A model generated the notes under the pieces. The model was not told the DNA's origin and ran no database searches. It saw only the letters and a program-made list of their open reading frames with translations. A stretch of 64,000 bases of DNA. Origin: an uncultured Granulosicoccus sp. Its GTDB lineage: Bacteria; Pseudomonadota; Gammaproteobacteria; Granulosicoccales; Granulosicoccaceae. The position numbers were made by a program, and so were the translations under genes. This document shows, piece after piece, positions 8,710-17,550 of the stretch (position 1 is its first letter; the number at the start of each line of letters is the position of its first letter). The stretch is taken from NCBI GenBank assembly GCA_947492525.1, contig CANLNQ010000024.1, forward strand, positions 1-64,000, written 5' to 3'.

Positions 8710-9779
8710 GCCTGGCCATCGAACAGCGACCGGAGCGCTTGCCATTGAGTGTTGCCTGCAAAGTGCTTGGACTGAATCGTAGCAGTGTCTACCAGCGGCA
8801 GCGAGGCTTGGTTGGTGACAAGGCGAATCGGAGTCGGAAGAACTCGGTTCAACCTCGCGCTCTGAGCGAGCAGGAGCGTCGCGATATCCGCGATACCTTG
8901 CACAGCGAGGAATACCGCAACCAGCCGCCCGCGGAGGTCCATGAGCGTCTTCTGGAAAAAGGCCAAGCCCCTTGTTCAGTGAGCACCATGCACAGAATCC
9001 TGCGCAAAGAAGGTGAAAATGGTGATCGGCGAGATCAACGACCGGCCCAGCATCATGCCATACCGCGCCTGAAAGCAACTGGACCCAACCAGGTCTGGAC
9101 ATGGGATATCAGCAAATTAGCCCTGGTCACGCAAGGGGTCTACTTGTCGCTCTATGCTCTCACTGATTTGTTCAGCCGGTATACGGTGGGTTGGATGGTG
9201 TCGCTCAAGGAGAACAGCGCGTTAGCCATGCAACTCATGGAGGAATCCAGTGCGCGATATGGAATTCGACCTGGGCAAGTGACGCTGCATCAGGATCGAG
9301 GGTCACCAATGACGGCTAATGGCTTTCTGGGCGCCATGCGTGCTCTGGACATCACGTGCAGTCATAGCCGGCCACGCGTGAGCAACGACAACCCCTTCAG
9401 TGAGAGCGGCTTCAAGACCTTGAAGTATCAGCCCGACTACCCTGGAAAGTTTCTCAATCCGGCGCATGCCAGGCAGTGGTGTGAGGATTACTATCAGTGG
9501 GCCAACTTTGAACATCATCACCGGGGTCTTAATGGATATACCCCGGCTCAGGTATTCACCGGTACGTTCGAGCAAGTTTCCCAGTCAAAACAAGCGGCGC
9601 TGGACGCACGGTACGCGCTAAACCCAGAGCGATTTGTGGAGGGAAGACCGATCGTAAAGATGCCGCCTACGGAAGTTGCCATCAACCCTATCAGTGCAGA
9701 GGACATCGCAGAGGGCGTTATCGACAAAGTCAACTTTCCCACGCTGCATGCCGCCGGTTACCAAGCAAATGCAATTTAA
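8706..9779 (+). CDS. IS3-family transposase OrfB
   Basis: The 357-residue integrase-type transposase starts at a GTG that overlaps the orfA stop by four bases. An N-terminal helix-turn-helix (LSVACKVLGLNRSSVYQRQ) is followed by a second HTH around IRDTLHSEEYRNQPPAEVHE. The complete DDE domain reads VWTWDISKLALV with the first Asp, VTLHQDRGSPM with the second, and NDNPFSESGFKTLKY with the catalytic Glu. The tail HRGLNGYTPAQVFTG is typical. It lies in the same orientation as the flanking glycosyltransferases and does not appear to interrupt a gene. Confidence 0.9.
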   Translation: MSLAIEQRPERLPLSVACKVLGLNRSSVYQRQRGLVGDKANRSRKNSVQPRALSEQERRDIRDTLHSEEYRNQPPAEVHERLLEKGQAPCSVSTMHRILRKEGENGDRRDQRPAQHHAIPRLKATGPNQVWTWDISKLALVTQGVYLSLYALTDLFSRYTVGWMVSLKENSALAMQLMEESSARYGIRPGQVTLHQDRGSPMTANGFLGAMRALDITCSHSRPRVSNDNPFSESGFKTLKYQPDYPGKFLNPAHARQWCEDYYQWANFEHHHRGLNGYTPAQVFTGTFEQVSQSKQAALDARYALNPERFVEGRPIVKMPPTEVAINPISAEDIAEGVIDKVNFPTLHAAGYQANAI

Positions 9780-9814
9780 TCGCTGAATAAAGTGTCTATA
9801 TGAGGTTGACACGT

Positions 9815-10212
9815 TCCGGTGATACGTAGTGACAATGACTTAGAATTGATCGCGGAAGAACTACAGCTATGCATGTTTTAGGGGGGGGCGAAATCGGAAC
9901 CATCGATCATCGCAAATCACTTTCAGAGTTGTAATAACGAAACATTCAGAATTGAATGTTTAGGTTAGGCGCGGAACTGGTTAGTAAAATGATGGGGTAA
10001 CGGTTGTGATAACCAACCGCGTAAACGATGAAACCGAAGGAGGCTCCGTAGCTATGTCGCGCTAAGTATATATTGTTACCCTGAATATGTATTGAAGGAA
10101 GTGCTAATTGCCTAGCTAGACCAGAAAATAGAAGAAAATAATTAGAGTAATTATATATATTGGAAACTATTTTCATATATTTTATATTAGAAAGTAGTGT
10201 TATAGGAAAAAT
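9815..10212. other. Gene-free gap between IS element and glycosyltransferase
   Basis: No gene could be supported. It includes a run of eight G bases near 9882-9889 and a moderately GC-rich stretch (about 9960-10065) of unknown origin, probably more IS or gene debris, then AT-rich sequence leading to AGGA about five bases before the ATG at 10213. Confidence 0.35.
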
Positions 10213-11412
10213 ATGGGGTTACGAAATTCAATGGTGAAAAAAAAAATAATAAATGTTTTGCATGTGGTTCCATCTTATTATCCAGCAACAAAATGGGGTG
10301 GCCCTATATTTTCTACAAAGGCAATATGCGATGGAATTACGGAAAGTTGTGACGTTAATGTAAAAGTATTTACTACAGATGCATCTGGTCCTAACAGGCA
10401 TGATTCGTTGGATTTGCCTGATTCCCGTACTATAGATTTTGATGGTTATAAGGTGAGATATTTCAATAGAATATATATGAGTTCTATTTCAATATCCATG
10501 TTAATGGCGCTGCCTTGTTCTATAAAGCAATCAGACATTGTTCATCTTACGGGGACATATTCATTTCCAACTTTGCCGGTTTTGTTTTTTGCACGAATTT
10601 ACGATCGACCCGTGGTGTGGTCACCAAGAGGGGCTATTCAGGCATCATTTGAGTGGAATGGCGCTTCTAAACAATCCTTGAAACGATGTTTTGAGCTAAT
10701 TGCGAGGTTTGTAGCCAGTCATCGCACAGTTTTGCATGTTACAGCGCAGGCTGAGGCTTTAACCACCTTAGTGAGGATGCCTGGACTAAAGAATGTCGTC
10801 ATTCCTAATAGCGTGGATATACCGCCAAGGGAGTACGTAGAAAAGCATGAATGGCGTAAAGATAATATTATGAGGTTACTTTTTCTTGGCAGAATACACG
10901 AGAAAAAGGGAATTGAAGTTTTGTTGGATGCTGTTTGCAGTCTTCCGATAAACGTTGAGTTGGATATATTTGGTGATGGAGAAGTAACGTACATTAGTGC
11001 TTTGAAAAAACATGCGGATGATCTTCAACTTTCAGATAGAGTTAGATTTAGAGGGCACGTGTCGGGTGAGGATAAGAAAGCTGCATTTGTACAAGCCGAC
11101 TTGTTCATATTGCCAAGCTACAGTGAAAATTTTGGTATTGCTGTAGCAGAGGCTCTTTCGTACGGTGTGCCTGTAGTCACTACAACGAATACACCATGGC
11201 ATGAATTAGATTCAATAGGTTGTGGGCGTTGTATAGACCTTGGGGTATCTGAAATTGGACAAGTAATTATAGAATTGATGGGGCATGATCTAGCGGCTAT
11301 GGGGAAGCTCGGTAGAAAGTGGATGATTCGAGAGTTCTCAAAGGATGGTATGAGTAAAAAAATTATAAAGTTGTATCGTTCTATGCTATCTGAAGGGGGT
11401 GTATCAATATGA
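10213..11412 (+). CDS. Glycosyltransferase, family 4
   Basis: The 399-residue GT-B glycosyltransferase has an N-terminal glycine-containing loop (YPATKWGGPIFSTKAICDG, about 22-40) and a donor domain starting MRLLFLGRIHEKKGIEVLL. Its E-x7-E signature is ENFGIAVAE with glutamates at 305 and 313, followed by ALSYGVPVVTT. ATG 10213 is preceded by AGGA at a good distance; ATG 10231 (MVKKK) is an alternative. A run of ten A bases at 10237-10246 lies within codons 9-12, where a slippage would silence the gene from the first start. It overlaps the acetyltransferase gene by four bases (ATGA), so the two are translationally coupled. Confidence 0.88.
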   Translation: MGLRNSMVKKKIINVLHVVPSYYPATKWGGPIFSTKAICDGITESCDVNVKVFTTDASGPNRHDSLDLPDSRTIDFDGYKVRYFNRIYMSSISISMLMALPCSIKQSDIVHLTGTYSFPTLPVLFFARIYDRPVVWSPRGAIQASFEWNGASKQSLKRCFELIARFVASHRTVLHVTAQAEALTTLVRMPGLKNVVIPNSVDIPPREYVEKHEWRKDNIMRLLFLGRIHEKKGIEVLLDAVCSLPINVELDIFGDGEVTYISALKKHADDLQLSDRVRFRGHVSGEDKKAAFVQADLFILPSYSENFGIAVAEALSYGVPVVTTTNTPWHELDSIGCGRCIDLGVSEIGQVIIELMGHDLAAMGKLGRKWMIREFSKDGMSKKIIKLYRSMLSEGGVSI

Positions 11413-11969
11413 GTCGAATAGGAATACAAGATGTAAAGAATAATAGGACTAGTAGGAAATGGACAAGACGAGAAAATATAAAACGTGTTTTTTGGAGCAT
11501 AATGTCTCCATTATTTTACTTGAGTCCCAGGCCCTTTTGGGGGTGGCGTAGGTTTTTATTGCGATTGTTTGGTGCAAAAATAGGTGCTGATGTACATTTA
11601 TACCCTAGTGTTAAAATTACTATGCCATGGAACCTAGAGTTAGGAGCTCACTGTGCAATCGGACATGGTGCAACGCTGTATGCTCTTGGAGCAATAGTAG
11701 TAGGTGAGAGGGCAACGCTATCTCAAGGTGTGCATCTTTGTGCGGGTTCGCACGATTGGAGGCTTCCAGAGTTTCCTTTGCTAAAGCAACCTATAGTGAT
11801 AGAGGATGATTGTTGGATTGCCGCAGATGCCTTTGTGGGGCCTAAAGTCACAATAGGTAGAGGTTCTATACTTGGGGCAAGAGCAGTGGCTATGCGGGAT
11901 ATACCTAAGAATGTTATAGCAGTCGGTAATCCAGCAGTTATTATTAAGTCTAGGAATGTTAATGGATAA
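11409..11969 (+). CDS. WcaF-like colanic-acid-type O-acetyltransferase
   Basis: The 186-residue left-handed beta-helix acyltransferase is predicted to O-acetylate a sugar of the exopolysaccharide using acetyl-CoA. After a basic N-terminus (residues 1-50) the hexapeptide repeats run from about 57 to 175: IGADVHLYPSVKI, LGAHCAIGHGATLYALGAIV, SQGVHLCAGSHDW with the catalytic-type His, IEDDCWIAADAFVGPKVTIG and GSILGARAV, ending IAVGNPAVIIK. This order is the same as in WcaF and other putative colanic acid acetyltransferases. It overlaps the upstream glycosyltransferase by 4 bases and the downstream GT2 gene by 14, so the three form an operon. Confidence 0.85.
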   Translation: MSRIGIQDVKNNRTSRKWTRRENIKRVFWSIMSPLFYLSPRPFWGWRRFLLRLFGAKIGADVHLYPSVKITMPWNLELGAHCAIGHGATLYALGAIVVGERATLSQGVHLCAGSHDWRLPEFPLLKQPIVIEDDCWIAADAFVGPKVTIGRGSILGARAVAMRDIPKNVIAVGNPAVIIKSRNVNG

Positions 11970-12819
11970 TACTTCTATGCCTGATGGAAAAATACAGATT
12001 TCTGTCGTTATACCTGTAAAAAATGAAGAAAAAAATCTCAGGCAGTGTTTGGAAAGGCTTGAGAGGTTTGAGGAAGTGTTCGTAGTCGACAGCGGGTCTA
12101 CGGATGGTACAAAAAATATTGCGGAAAGCTTTGGAGCTCGATGGGTAGATTTTGATTGGAATGGACGCTATCCAAAAAAACGAAACTGGTTCTTAACCAC
12201 ACAGTCAATAAATACAGACTGGGTATTATTTTTAGACGCTGATGAGTATGTCGACGATAGTTTTTGTGATGAAGTAGAGGTTGCAACGAGGCAAGCAGAC
12301 TTTGATGGATACTGGCTTGAGTATGAAAACTATTTTTTAGGGAAAAAGCTGAAACACGGCTTGGAGCAGCGTAAATTGGCGCTGTTCAAGAAGGATGTAG
12401 CTCTATATGAGTATATCGAAGAGGACCGCTGGAGTAAATTCGATATGGAGATACATGAACACCCATTGCTTGACGGCGACGTCGGATATATAGATTGTAG
12501 AATCGAGCATAATGATTATAAGGGGCTGTCACATTTTATTGGTAAGCATAATGAATATGCGCAATGGGAAGCAATGCGTATCGAAATTTTAACTCATAAT
12601 CCACGTTCGTTTGAAGGTTTGACAAGTCGGCAAAGGTTTAAATACAAAAACATCTGTAAATGGTGGTATCCATGGTTTTACTTCGTTTTTACATTTGTCT
12701 TGAAAAGGGGGTTTGTGGATGGTTCTTCTGGGTTTAACTATGCATTTTATAAGGCGTGGTATTTTCATACGATTAGATTGATGATTAAAGAGAACACTGC
12801 AATTAGTCCTATGAAATAA
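11956..12819 (+). CDS. Glycosyltransferase, family 2
   Basis: The 287-residue inverting GT-A glycosyltransferase has the N-terminal nucleotide-sugar motif ISVVIPVKNEEKNLRQCLE (about 14-32), then FVVDSGSTDGTK and the metal-binding FLDADEYVDD (about 92-101). The middle part with EDRWSKFDMEIHEHP and the tail with KWWYPWFYFVFTF resemble the WaaE/KdtX-like branch that modifies lipopolysaccharide core or related glycans. The tail's aromatic and hydrophobic stretch suggests membrane association. The start at 11956 overlaps the acetyltransferase by 14 bases; an ATG at 11962 is equally possible. It is the last gene of the 10213-12819 operon. Confidence 0.85.
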   Translation: MLMDNTSMPDGKIQISVVIPVKNEEKNLRQCLERLERFEEVFVVDSGSTDGTKNIAESFGARWVDFDWNGRYPKKRNWFLTTQSINTDWVLFLDADEYVDDSFCDEVEVATRQADFDGYWLEYENYFLGKKLKHGLEQRKLALFKKDVALYEYIEEDRWSKFDMEIHEHPLLDGDVGYIDCRIEHNDYKGLSHFIGKHNEYAQWEAMRIEILTHNPRSFEGLTSRQRFKYKNICKWWYPWFYFVFTFVLKRGFVDGSSGFNYAFYKAWYFHTIRLMIKENTAISPMK

Positions 12820-13138
12820 TTTAGTGATTGAGAATGTCTAAATTCTGGTTCTTCAAAAAGTGTTGGAAATATAAGTCGAGACCTGTTGCGATTCTGAGGA
12901 ATTTCCCAAATAAAAAACCAGTCTGTTGATAATCAGATTGTAATAATTATCAAGCAGAGTGAACAAGGCGCAATGGGTGTTAACCTGTGCCCTGGGTGCG
13001 GTGTTAGTGCTGGTCTAATATGGGGAGTGATGGCTGCTAATTGGCAGTGCGGAGCGTCTTAAGCGTTAAGAAGAAATCGATTAAGTCGCATGTTTAGATA
13101 GAGTAATAACTGAGTCGATATATTGAATGGACAAGGTC
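12820..13138. other. Gene-free gap
   Basis: Only very short open frames occur (for example 29 codons near 12973), with no recognisable similarity. No convincing terminator hairpin follows the stop at 12819. Confidence 0.35.
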
Positions 13139-13445
13139 TCGTAAGTTTCCTCGTCAATAGGACGGTTCGTAATTGGAGTTTGCTGCTGCTTTTTGTCGAG
13201 CTTCAAGGGGTGTGTGGTCATTCAGAGAGTCATGCGGTCTCTCTTCGTTGTATTCGAGTCGCCACCAGTAGGCCGCATCTTTGACATCCCTCAGATTGTT
13301 GAACAAGTACCTCTTCCCGGTAGGTTCGATTAAATCATTCGATAAGGCGTTCTGGTTGGGGTTGCCAAGCTGGGTGTGTTGGATGGCCATCATAGCCTGC
13401 TTGTCCCGGGGAACAAAAATCATACCAGTCTCTCCAGGGCGGGGG
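13139..13445 (-). pseudogene. Truncated IS3-family orfB, C-terminal end with IS terminus
   Basis: The terminus TCGTAAGTTTCCTCGTC at 13139-13155 is a mutated copy of the end seen at 3436. It is followed, on the minus strand, by the last part of an OrfB like that at 3464: KRYLFNNLRDVKDAAYWWR and [19 protein letters not shown], preceded by a frameshifted version of the catalytic Glu region (PNQNALSNDLIEP). The rest of the element is missing. It ends near 13445, just after a run of seven G bases. Confidence 0.75.
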
Positions 13446-13723
13446 GGAGTCTTCTACGGTAGAGCTTGTAATGTAGTGCTAATGATAATCGCAATGGTTC
13501 CTATGAAATTGGATTGACATATTTAGGGTGTTGTTCATGTTATTGTGAAGGAGTATAAGCATATTAATATATTGGGTGTGTTGGTGCTGGATGGGTTTGT
13601 TATAGATATATAAGCCGAAGGTTATGGGTATGTAAAAAACATATTTAGTGGAAATTCTGTGATTGGAGTTAGAGTCGTGCATGTGGGTATTTTGTTAAGT
13701 GCTATTTAGAGTGGATATATAAT
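13446..13723. other. AT-rich intergenic region before glycosyltransferase
   Basis: No gene was seen. It probably holds the promoter of the 13724 gene. The stretch TATATAATATGAG directly at the start codon is AT-rich with no strong ribosome-binding site. Confidence 0.3.
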
Positions 13724-15127
13724 ATGAGAGTGATGATAGTTAGTCCTCATTTTCCGCCAACAAGTGCTGCGGATATGCATAGAGTACGTGTATTGCTTCC
13801 TTTTTTTGAGAAGTATGGGGTTGACGTAGAAGTCTTGGCAGTACAGCCAGAGCAAGTGGCTGCACCGCAAGATGATTGGCTTGAGACTGGCATACCGGAT
13901 GATGTGCCGGTTCATCGTGTGAAGGCAATCGGATTAAAATGGGGCGGCATTCCAGGATTAGGGATTTTGGCTTATCGAGCGTTTGGGGCTCTAAAGAAAA
14001 GAGGCGATGAATTGTTTGAACGGGGTGGGGCTGACCGATCTAGAGGATATGATTTAATATACTTTTCAACTACTCAGTATGGGTTGTGTGTATTGGGCGC
14101 GAGGTGGGCTAAGAAATTTAAAATACCGTTTGTGATGGATTATCAAGACCCTTGGGTGAGTGAGTACTATGACTTAAATCCAGAAAGCATTCCGCCGGGA
14201 GGGTATTTGAAATATGGTGTAGTTGCTTCTATAGCGAAAAAGCAAGAGCCGTATGTTCTGAAAAATTGCTCTGGAATTACTAGTGTTTCTTCGCCATATA
14301 TTGAAGCGCTAGAGAGTCGTTACGAATGGTTTAGAGCTGTTCCATATGAAGACTGCTGTAAGTATAGGGAGGGTCTTGAAAATGGATATATAGAATCAAG
14401 TGTGTCGAGGGTCGTTCCTAGTCTTGTTGCTCCATTTCCAGGTGATATATATGAGCATGAGCGTGTTTTAAATTCAAATGTAAGGCAGAATATATTTGAT
14501 AATGATGATGGATGTCGGCATTGGGTGTATGTCGGTCGCGGTGGAAAGGATATGGTAATAGCTGCAGAAGCAATAATATCGGCTGTTTCTAGATTCCGAG
14601 AAGCTTGCAAAAAATTACGTATACATTTTATTGGTACATCTTATGCGGCTACTGGTAAAGGTGTGAAGACATTGGAGTCATTGGGCGTGAAATATGGTTT
14701 GTCAGAAACCATTAGAGAGTATACGGATCGTATTCCATATTCGGAGGCGCTACAATGTTTGCATGATGCTGAGGCATTAATAGTTCCAGGGTCGGATGAT
14801 CCGAATTACACGGCATCAAAAATATACCCCTTCCTATTGGCTAAGAAGCCGCTGTTAGCTGTTTTCCATGAAAATAGTTCGGTTGTCGATATTATTGATA
14901 AGTGTAAAGGAGGTACTATAATAAAATTTTCTAGTAAAGAAAATGTGGGTGATATTTCAGGTCGTATATTTAATCAGGTTTTCTCTGACGGATTTAGTAT
15001 TAGATATGTTCCGCTTGATATGTCGAAGTTTTATATACATACGGCGGAAAGTCAAGCTAGCGTGATGAGCGAGTATTTTAGATGCTGTATCGTCAATCAT
15101 GATATGTATAAGAGAAGCAGTGTATAG
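13724..15127 (+). CDS. Glycosyltransferase, family 4-like
   Basis: The 467-residue protein, longer than the other glycosyltransferases here, has a GT-B N-terminal strand and loop (RVMIVSPHFPPTSAADMHR, residues 2-20) and an acceptor-domain motif FVMDYQDPWVSEYYDL (about 135-150). The C-terminal lobe starts HWVYVGRGGKDMVIAAEAI and has SDDPNYTASKIYPFLLAKK in place of a strict E-x7-E motif. This arrangement occurs in uncharacterised GT4-like proteins of exopolysaccharide loci. It is AT-rich, stands alone between IS remains, and ends only about 115 bases before the deleted IS derivative. Substrate is unknown. Confidence 0.8.
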   Translation: MRVMIVSPHFPPTSAADMHRVRVLLPFFEKYGVDVEVLAVQPEQVAAPQDDWLETGIPDDVPVHRVKAIGLKWGGIPGLGILAYRAFGALKKRGDELFERGGADRSRGYDLIYFSTTQYGLCVLGARWAKKFKIPFVMDYQDPWVSEYYDLNPESIPPGGYLKYGVVASIAKKQEPYVLKNCSGITSVSSPYIEALESRYEWFRAVPYEDCCKYREGLENGYIESSVSRVVPSLVAPFPGDIYEHERVLNSNVRQNIFDNDDGCRHWVYVGRGGKDMVIAAEAIISAVSRFREACKKLRIHFIGTSYAATGKGVKTLESLGVKYGLSETIREYTDRIPYSEALQCLHDAEALIVPGSDDPNYTASKIYPFLLAKKPLLAVFHENSSVVDIIDKCKGGTIIKFSSKENVGDISGRIFNQVFSDGFSIRYVPLDMSKFYIHTAESQASVMSEYFRCCIVNHDMYKRSSV

Positions 15128-15242
15128 CAAGGGGGCGGTTCAATAAAGTACGGTGCGTAATGTGAATTTACATCGGGAGTCCGCGATTGTATTAATATGT
15201 GAACACCTACCATTGCGCAGTTCAAGGATGACTTGAGTGCAT

Positions 15243-15646
15243 TCGTAAGCTTCCCATCTGAGCGACAAGCAATAATTAGAGCTTTCTGGCAAATTAAGCC
15301 TAGGAGGTCAAATATGAGTAAGTCTCGGTATACCGAATCGCAGAAAGTTTCGATCCTCAAAGAGGCTGGCGCAGGAAAGAAGGTTAAAGAGTTGTGTCGA
15401 AAGCACGGCATTCCCGATGCAACCTACTACAACTGGAAGTCAAAATATGGTGGCATGGACGCCTCAGATCTGAGGCGCCAGAAGGAGCTCGAGTCCGAGA
15501 ATTCCAAGCTAAAAAGAATGTATGCAGAGCTGGCTCTCGAGAATGCAGCTATGAAGGATCTGATAGGAAAAAAGGTCTGACACCGAGCGAGAAACGTGCA
15601 GCAGCAAGCTCTAATTACGAACTGTCCTATTGACGGGGAAGCTTAC
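15243..15646 (+). mobile_element. Internally deleted IS3-family derivative (404 bp) with both ends
   Basis: This short element has the same termini as the 3436-4637 IS, TCGTAAGC at 15243 and GCTTACGA ending at 15646. It keeps orfA but lacks nearly all of orfB. After the orfA stop the sequence runs CGTGCAGCAGCA and then straight into the extreme end of orfB. In the full element GCAGCAGCA occurs both at the start of orfB and near its end, so the junction is what a deletion between those two 9-bp repeats would give. It is non-autonomous but could be mobilised by a transposase recognising the shared ends. Confidence 0.7.
15314..15580 (+). CDS. IS3-family transposase OrfA in a deleted element
   Basis: The ATG at 15314 (MSKSRYTESQKVSILKEAG) gives an 88-residue OrfA with the helix-turn-helix ELCRKHGIPDATYYNWKSK and the coiled coil LESENSKLKRMYAELALE, ending DLIGKKV. 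An in-frame continuation upstream to 15233 would cross the IS end and is not the natural start. The A-AAA-AAG heptamer is in the right phase just before the stop, as expected for -1 frameshifting into orfB, but orfB has been deleted. It could act as an end-binding inhibitor of related elements. Confidence 0.75.
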   Translation: MSKSRYTESQKVSILKEAGAGKKVKELCRKHGIPDATYYNWKSKYGGMDASDLRRQKELESENSKLKRMYAELALENAAMKDLIGKKV

Positions 15647-15888
15647 GAATCAACCGAGTCTACATGCTCATGGGCCTTAATCTACGGCGTGCGGCGAAGA
15701 AGCGTTTGCCCAAGCGACTACGAGTGCCTTTGTACGTACCGGATAACCCGAACACTGTCTGGTCAGCGGATTTCGTATCAGATGCCTTGGCAAACGGTCG
15801 CCGTTTTCGGGCATTCAATGTGCTGGACGACTTAAACCGCGAAGCCATACACATCGAAATCGATACCAGCATCAATTCTCAACGAAAG
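15647..15888 (+). pseudogene. Internal fragment of IS3-family orfB
   Basis: Directly after the deleted derivative is a second fragment of the same orfB type: [16 protein letters not shown], then [19 protein letters not shown], then [19 protein letters not shown]. It contains the first catalytic Asp region only. It ends near 15888, after which unrelated sequence begins. The open frame continues into the manC 3' region only by chance. Its junction with the derivative suggests that one copy inserted into or recombined with another. Confidence 0.75.
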
Positions 15889-15982
15889 ACCGTATACTGC
15901 CATTTGCATATTCCCACCATGTCACATTCAGGTGAAAGTCTAGTCATTACTCAAAGGGTAACGGATCAAGAGAGGATTACAC

Positions 15983-17416
15983 TTAAGCCCGCCCATAAAC
16001 ATCCCCCACCCGAACAATATCATCTTCCCCCAGATACGACCCTGTCTGCACTTCAATCAACTCCAGTGCAATGCTGCCCGGATTATGAAGTCGATGCATC
16101 GTACCCAGTGGAATATAGGTAGATTCATTTTCGGTAAGCAGGATTTCTTCCTCACCATTGGTTACCAGCGCAGTGCCGGATACCACAACCCAATGTTCGG
16201 ATCGGTGAAAATGTTTCTGCAGCGATAGCTTCGCACCAGGTTTCACGCTGATGCGTTTCACCTGAAATCGTGGGTTCAACGTCAGGGTTTCGTAATGCCC
16301 CCAGGGTCGGTAGCAGGTTGTATGCGAGGTCAGCTCCTTGCGCTCATCCTGTTTGAGATGGTCAATGGCAGCACGGATACTCTGTGCGTTGGAGTGGTCG
16401 ATGACAAGTACAGCATCCGAGGTTTCTATGACCGAGATGTTGTTTGTCCCCAACGCCACCACCAGGCGAGAGCTCGAGTGCAGATACGTATTTTTGGTAT
16501 CGTGATGCAGCACATCACCAACCCCCGAGTTGCCATCGTCATCGTGTTCTGTTGCCTTGTGTACCGCATCCCAGCTTCCGATGTCAGACCATCCTGAGTC
16601 ATAGGGGAGCACCACGACGTTATCGGCACGTTCCATGACGGCATAATCGACCGATATATTCCTGCATTGGTCAAAGGAGTTGACGTCCAGCCTCAGAAAA
16701 TCGAGATCACTGGTTGCACCATCCACAGACGCCTTTGTGTGGCTGTGTATCTCGGGCTCGAAACGCAAAAGGGCATCAAGAAAGGTCGAGGCCTTGAAAA
16801 CGAAGATGCCGGCATTCCAGAGGCAATTACCTTCCGCGATCAGTTGCTCTGCCTTGGCGTGGTCTGGCTTTTCGATGAAGCGCTGAACGGCATGAGCCGC
16901 GCTGTCACTACTATTGGCCGGAGCCGCTGACTGGATATACCCGTAGCCCGTCTCTGGGGCTGTTGGTTCAATGCCCAACGTCACCAGAGAGCCATTCTGC
17001 GCAATGGCAACGGCTTGCTCCACACTGGCGAGAAACTGTTTCGTGTCTTCGATGATGTGATCGGCAGGCAGAACCACCATGACTGCATCCGGGGTGTCGT
17101 CAACGAGCTTCCAGGCAGCAGCGGCAATGGCAGGTGCCGTGTTGCGGGCAGAGGGTTCCAGCATGATGGAGAACCGGTCGCCAACAACTTCTGTCAGTTG
17201 CTCCGTGGTTAGAAATCGATGATTCTCCGAGCAGACGATCAGTGGGTCTGCAGAGTCTGTATTCGAGAAACGGGCAACAGTGGCCTGAATCAGCGATATC
17301 TCCCTGCCCAGTGTCAGAAACTGTTTGGGTAGATCCGTTCTGGACAGGGGCCAAAGTCGCGTTCCAGATCCGCCCGCCAGTACAACGGGCACGAAACTCG
17401 GGTTGGAAATGGTCAC
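15983..17416 (-). CDS. manC: Mannose-1-phosphate guanylyltransferase / mannose-6-phosphate isomerase
   Basis: The 477-residue bifunctional enzyme makes GDP-mannose from mannose-1-phosphate and GTP, and in many homologues also interconverts fructose-6-phosphate and mannose-6-phosphate. The N-terminal nucleotidyltransferase has GGSGTRLWPLSRTDLPKQF (about 15-33), VLPADHIIEDT and RFIEKPDHAKAEQ. The C-terminal cupin has RPWGHYETL and the metal-binding QKHFHRSEHWVVVSGTA. Length is typical. The start is a GTG preceded by AGGGAG at good spacing. It faces the polysaccharide island and is GC-rich, so it may be a resident gene that feeds the island. No phosphomannomutase is in the window. Confidence 0.93.
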   Translation of the reverse strand: MTISNPSFVPVVLAGGSGTRLWPLSRTDLPKQFLTLGREISLIQATVARFSNTDSADPLIVCSENHRFLTTEQLTEVVGDRFSIMLEPSARNTAPAIAAAAWKLVDDTPDAVMVVLPADHIIEDTKQFLASVEQAVAIAQNGSLVTLGIEPTAPETGYGYIQSAAPANSSDSAAHAVQRFIEKPDHAKAEQLIAEGNCLWNAGIFVFKASTFLDALLRFEPEIHSHTKASVDGATSDLDFLRLDVNSFDQCRNISVDYAVMERADNVVVLPYDSGWSDIGSWDAVHKATEHDDDGNSGVGDVLHHDTKNTYLHSSSRLVVALGTNNISVIETSDAVLVIDHSNAQSIRAAIDHLKQDERKELTSHTTCYRPWGHYETLTLNPRFQVKRISVKPGAKLSLQKHFHRSEHWVVVSGTALVTNGEEEILLTENESTYIPLGTMHRLHNPGSIALELIEVQTGSYLGEDDIVRVGDVYGRA

Positions 17417-17550
17417 TGGAAGTTCTCCCTGCTGAATAGCACTTCATTTGCTGTAGTGTGCCATGCGAAGGCAAGGCAATGGGCAACATGGATGGAAACT
17501 ATTGCTCCATGCCAGTCTCAGGCCAGTTCGGTCACCGACTGTCGTTTTTA

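Larger units (their letters stand above)
8228..9814 (+). mobile_element. IS3-family insertion sequence, apparently intact
   Basis: The element contains overlapping orfA and orfB between short inverted repeats: ACGTGTCAACCT at 8228-8239 and its exact complement at 9803-9814. The match continues imperfectly inward. The total length of about 1.58 kb fits the family. No clear target duplication was found. Both reading frames are open and the catalytic residues are present, so this is the one element in the island that could still be mobile. Confidence 0.8.
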
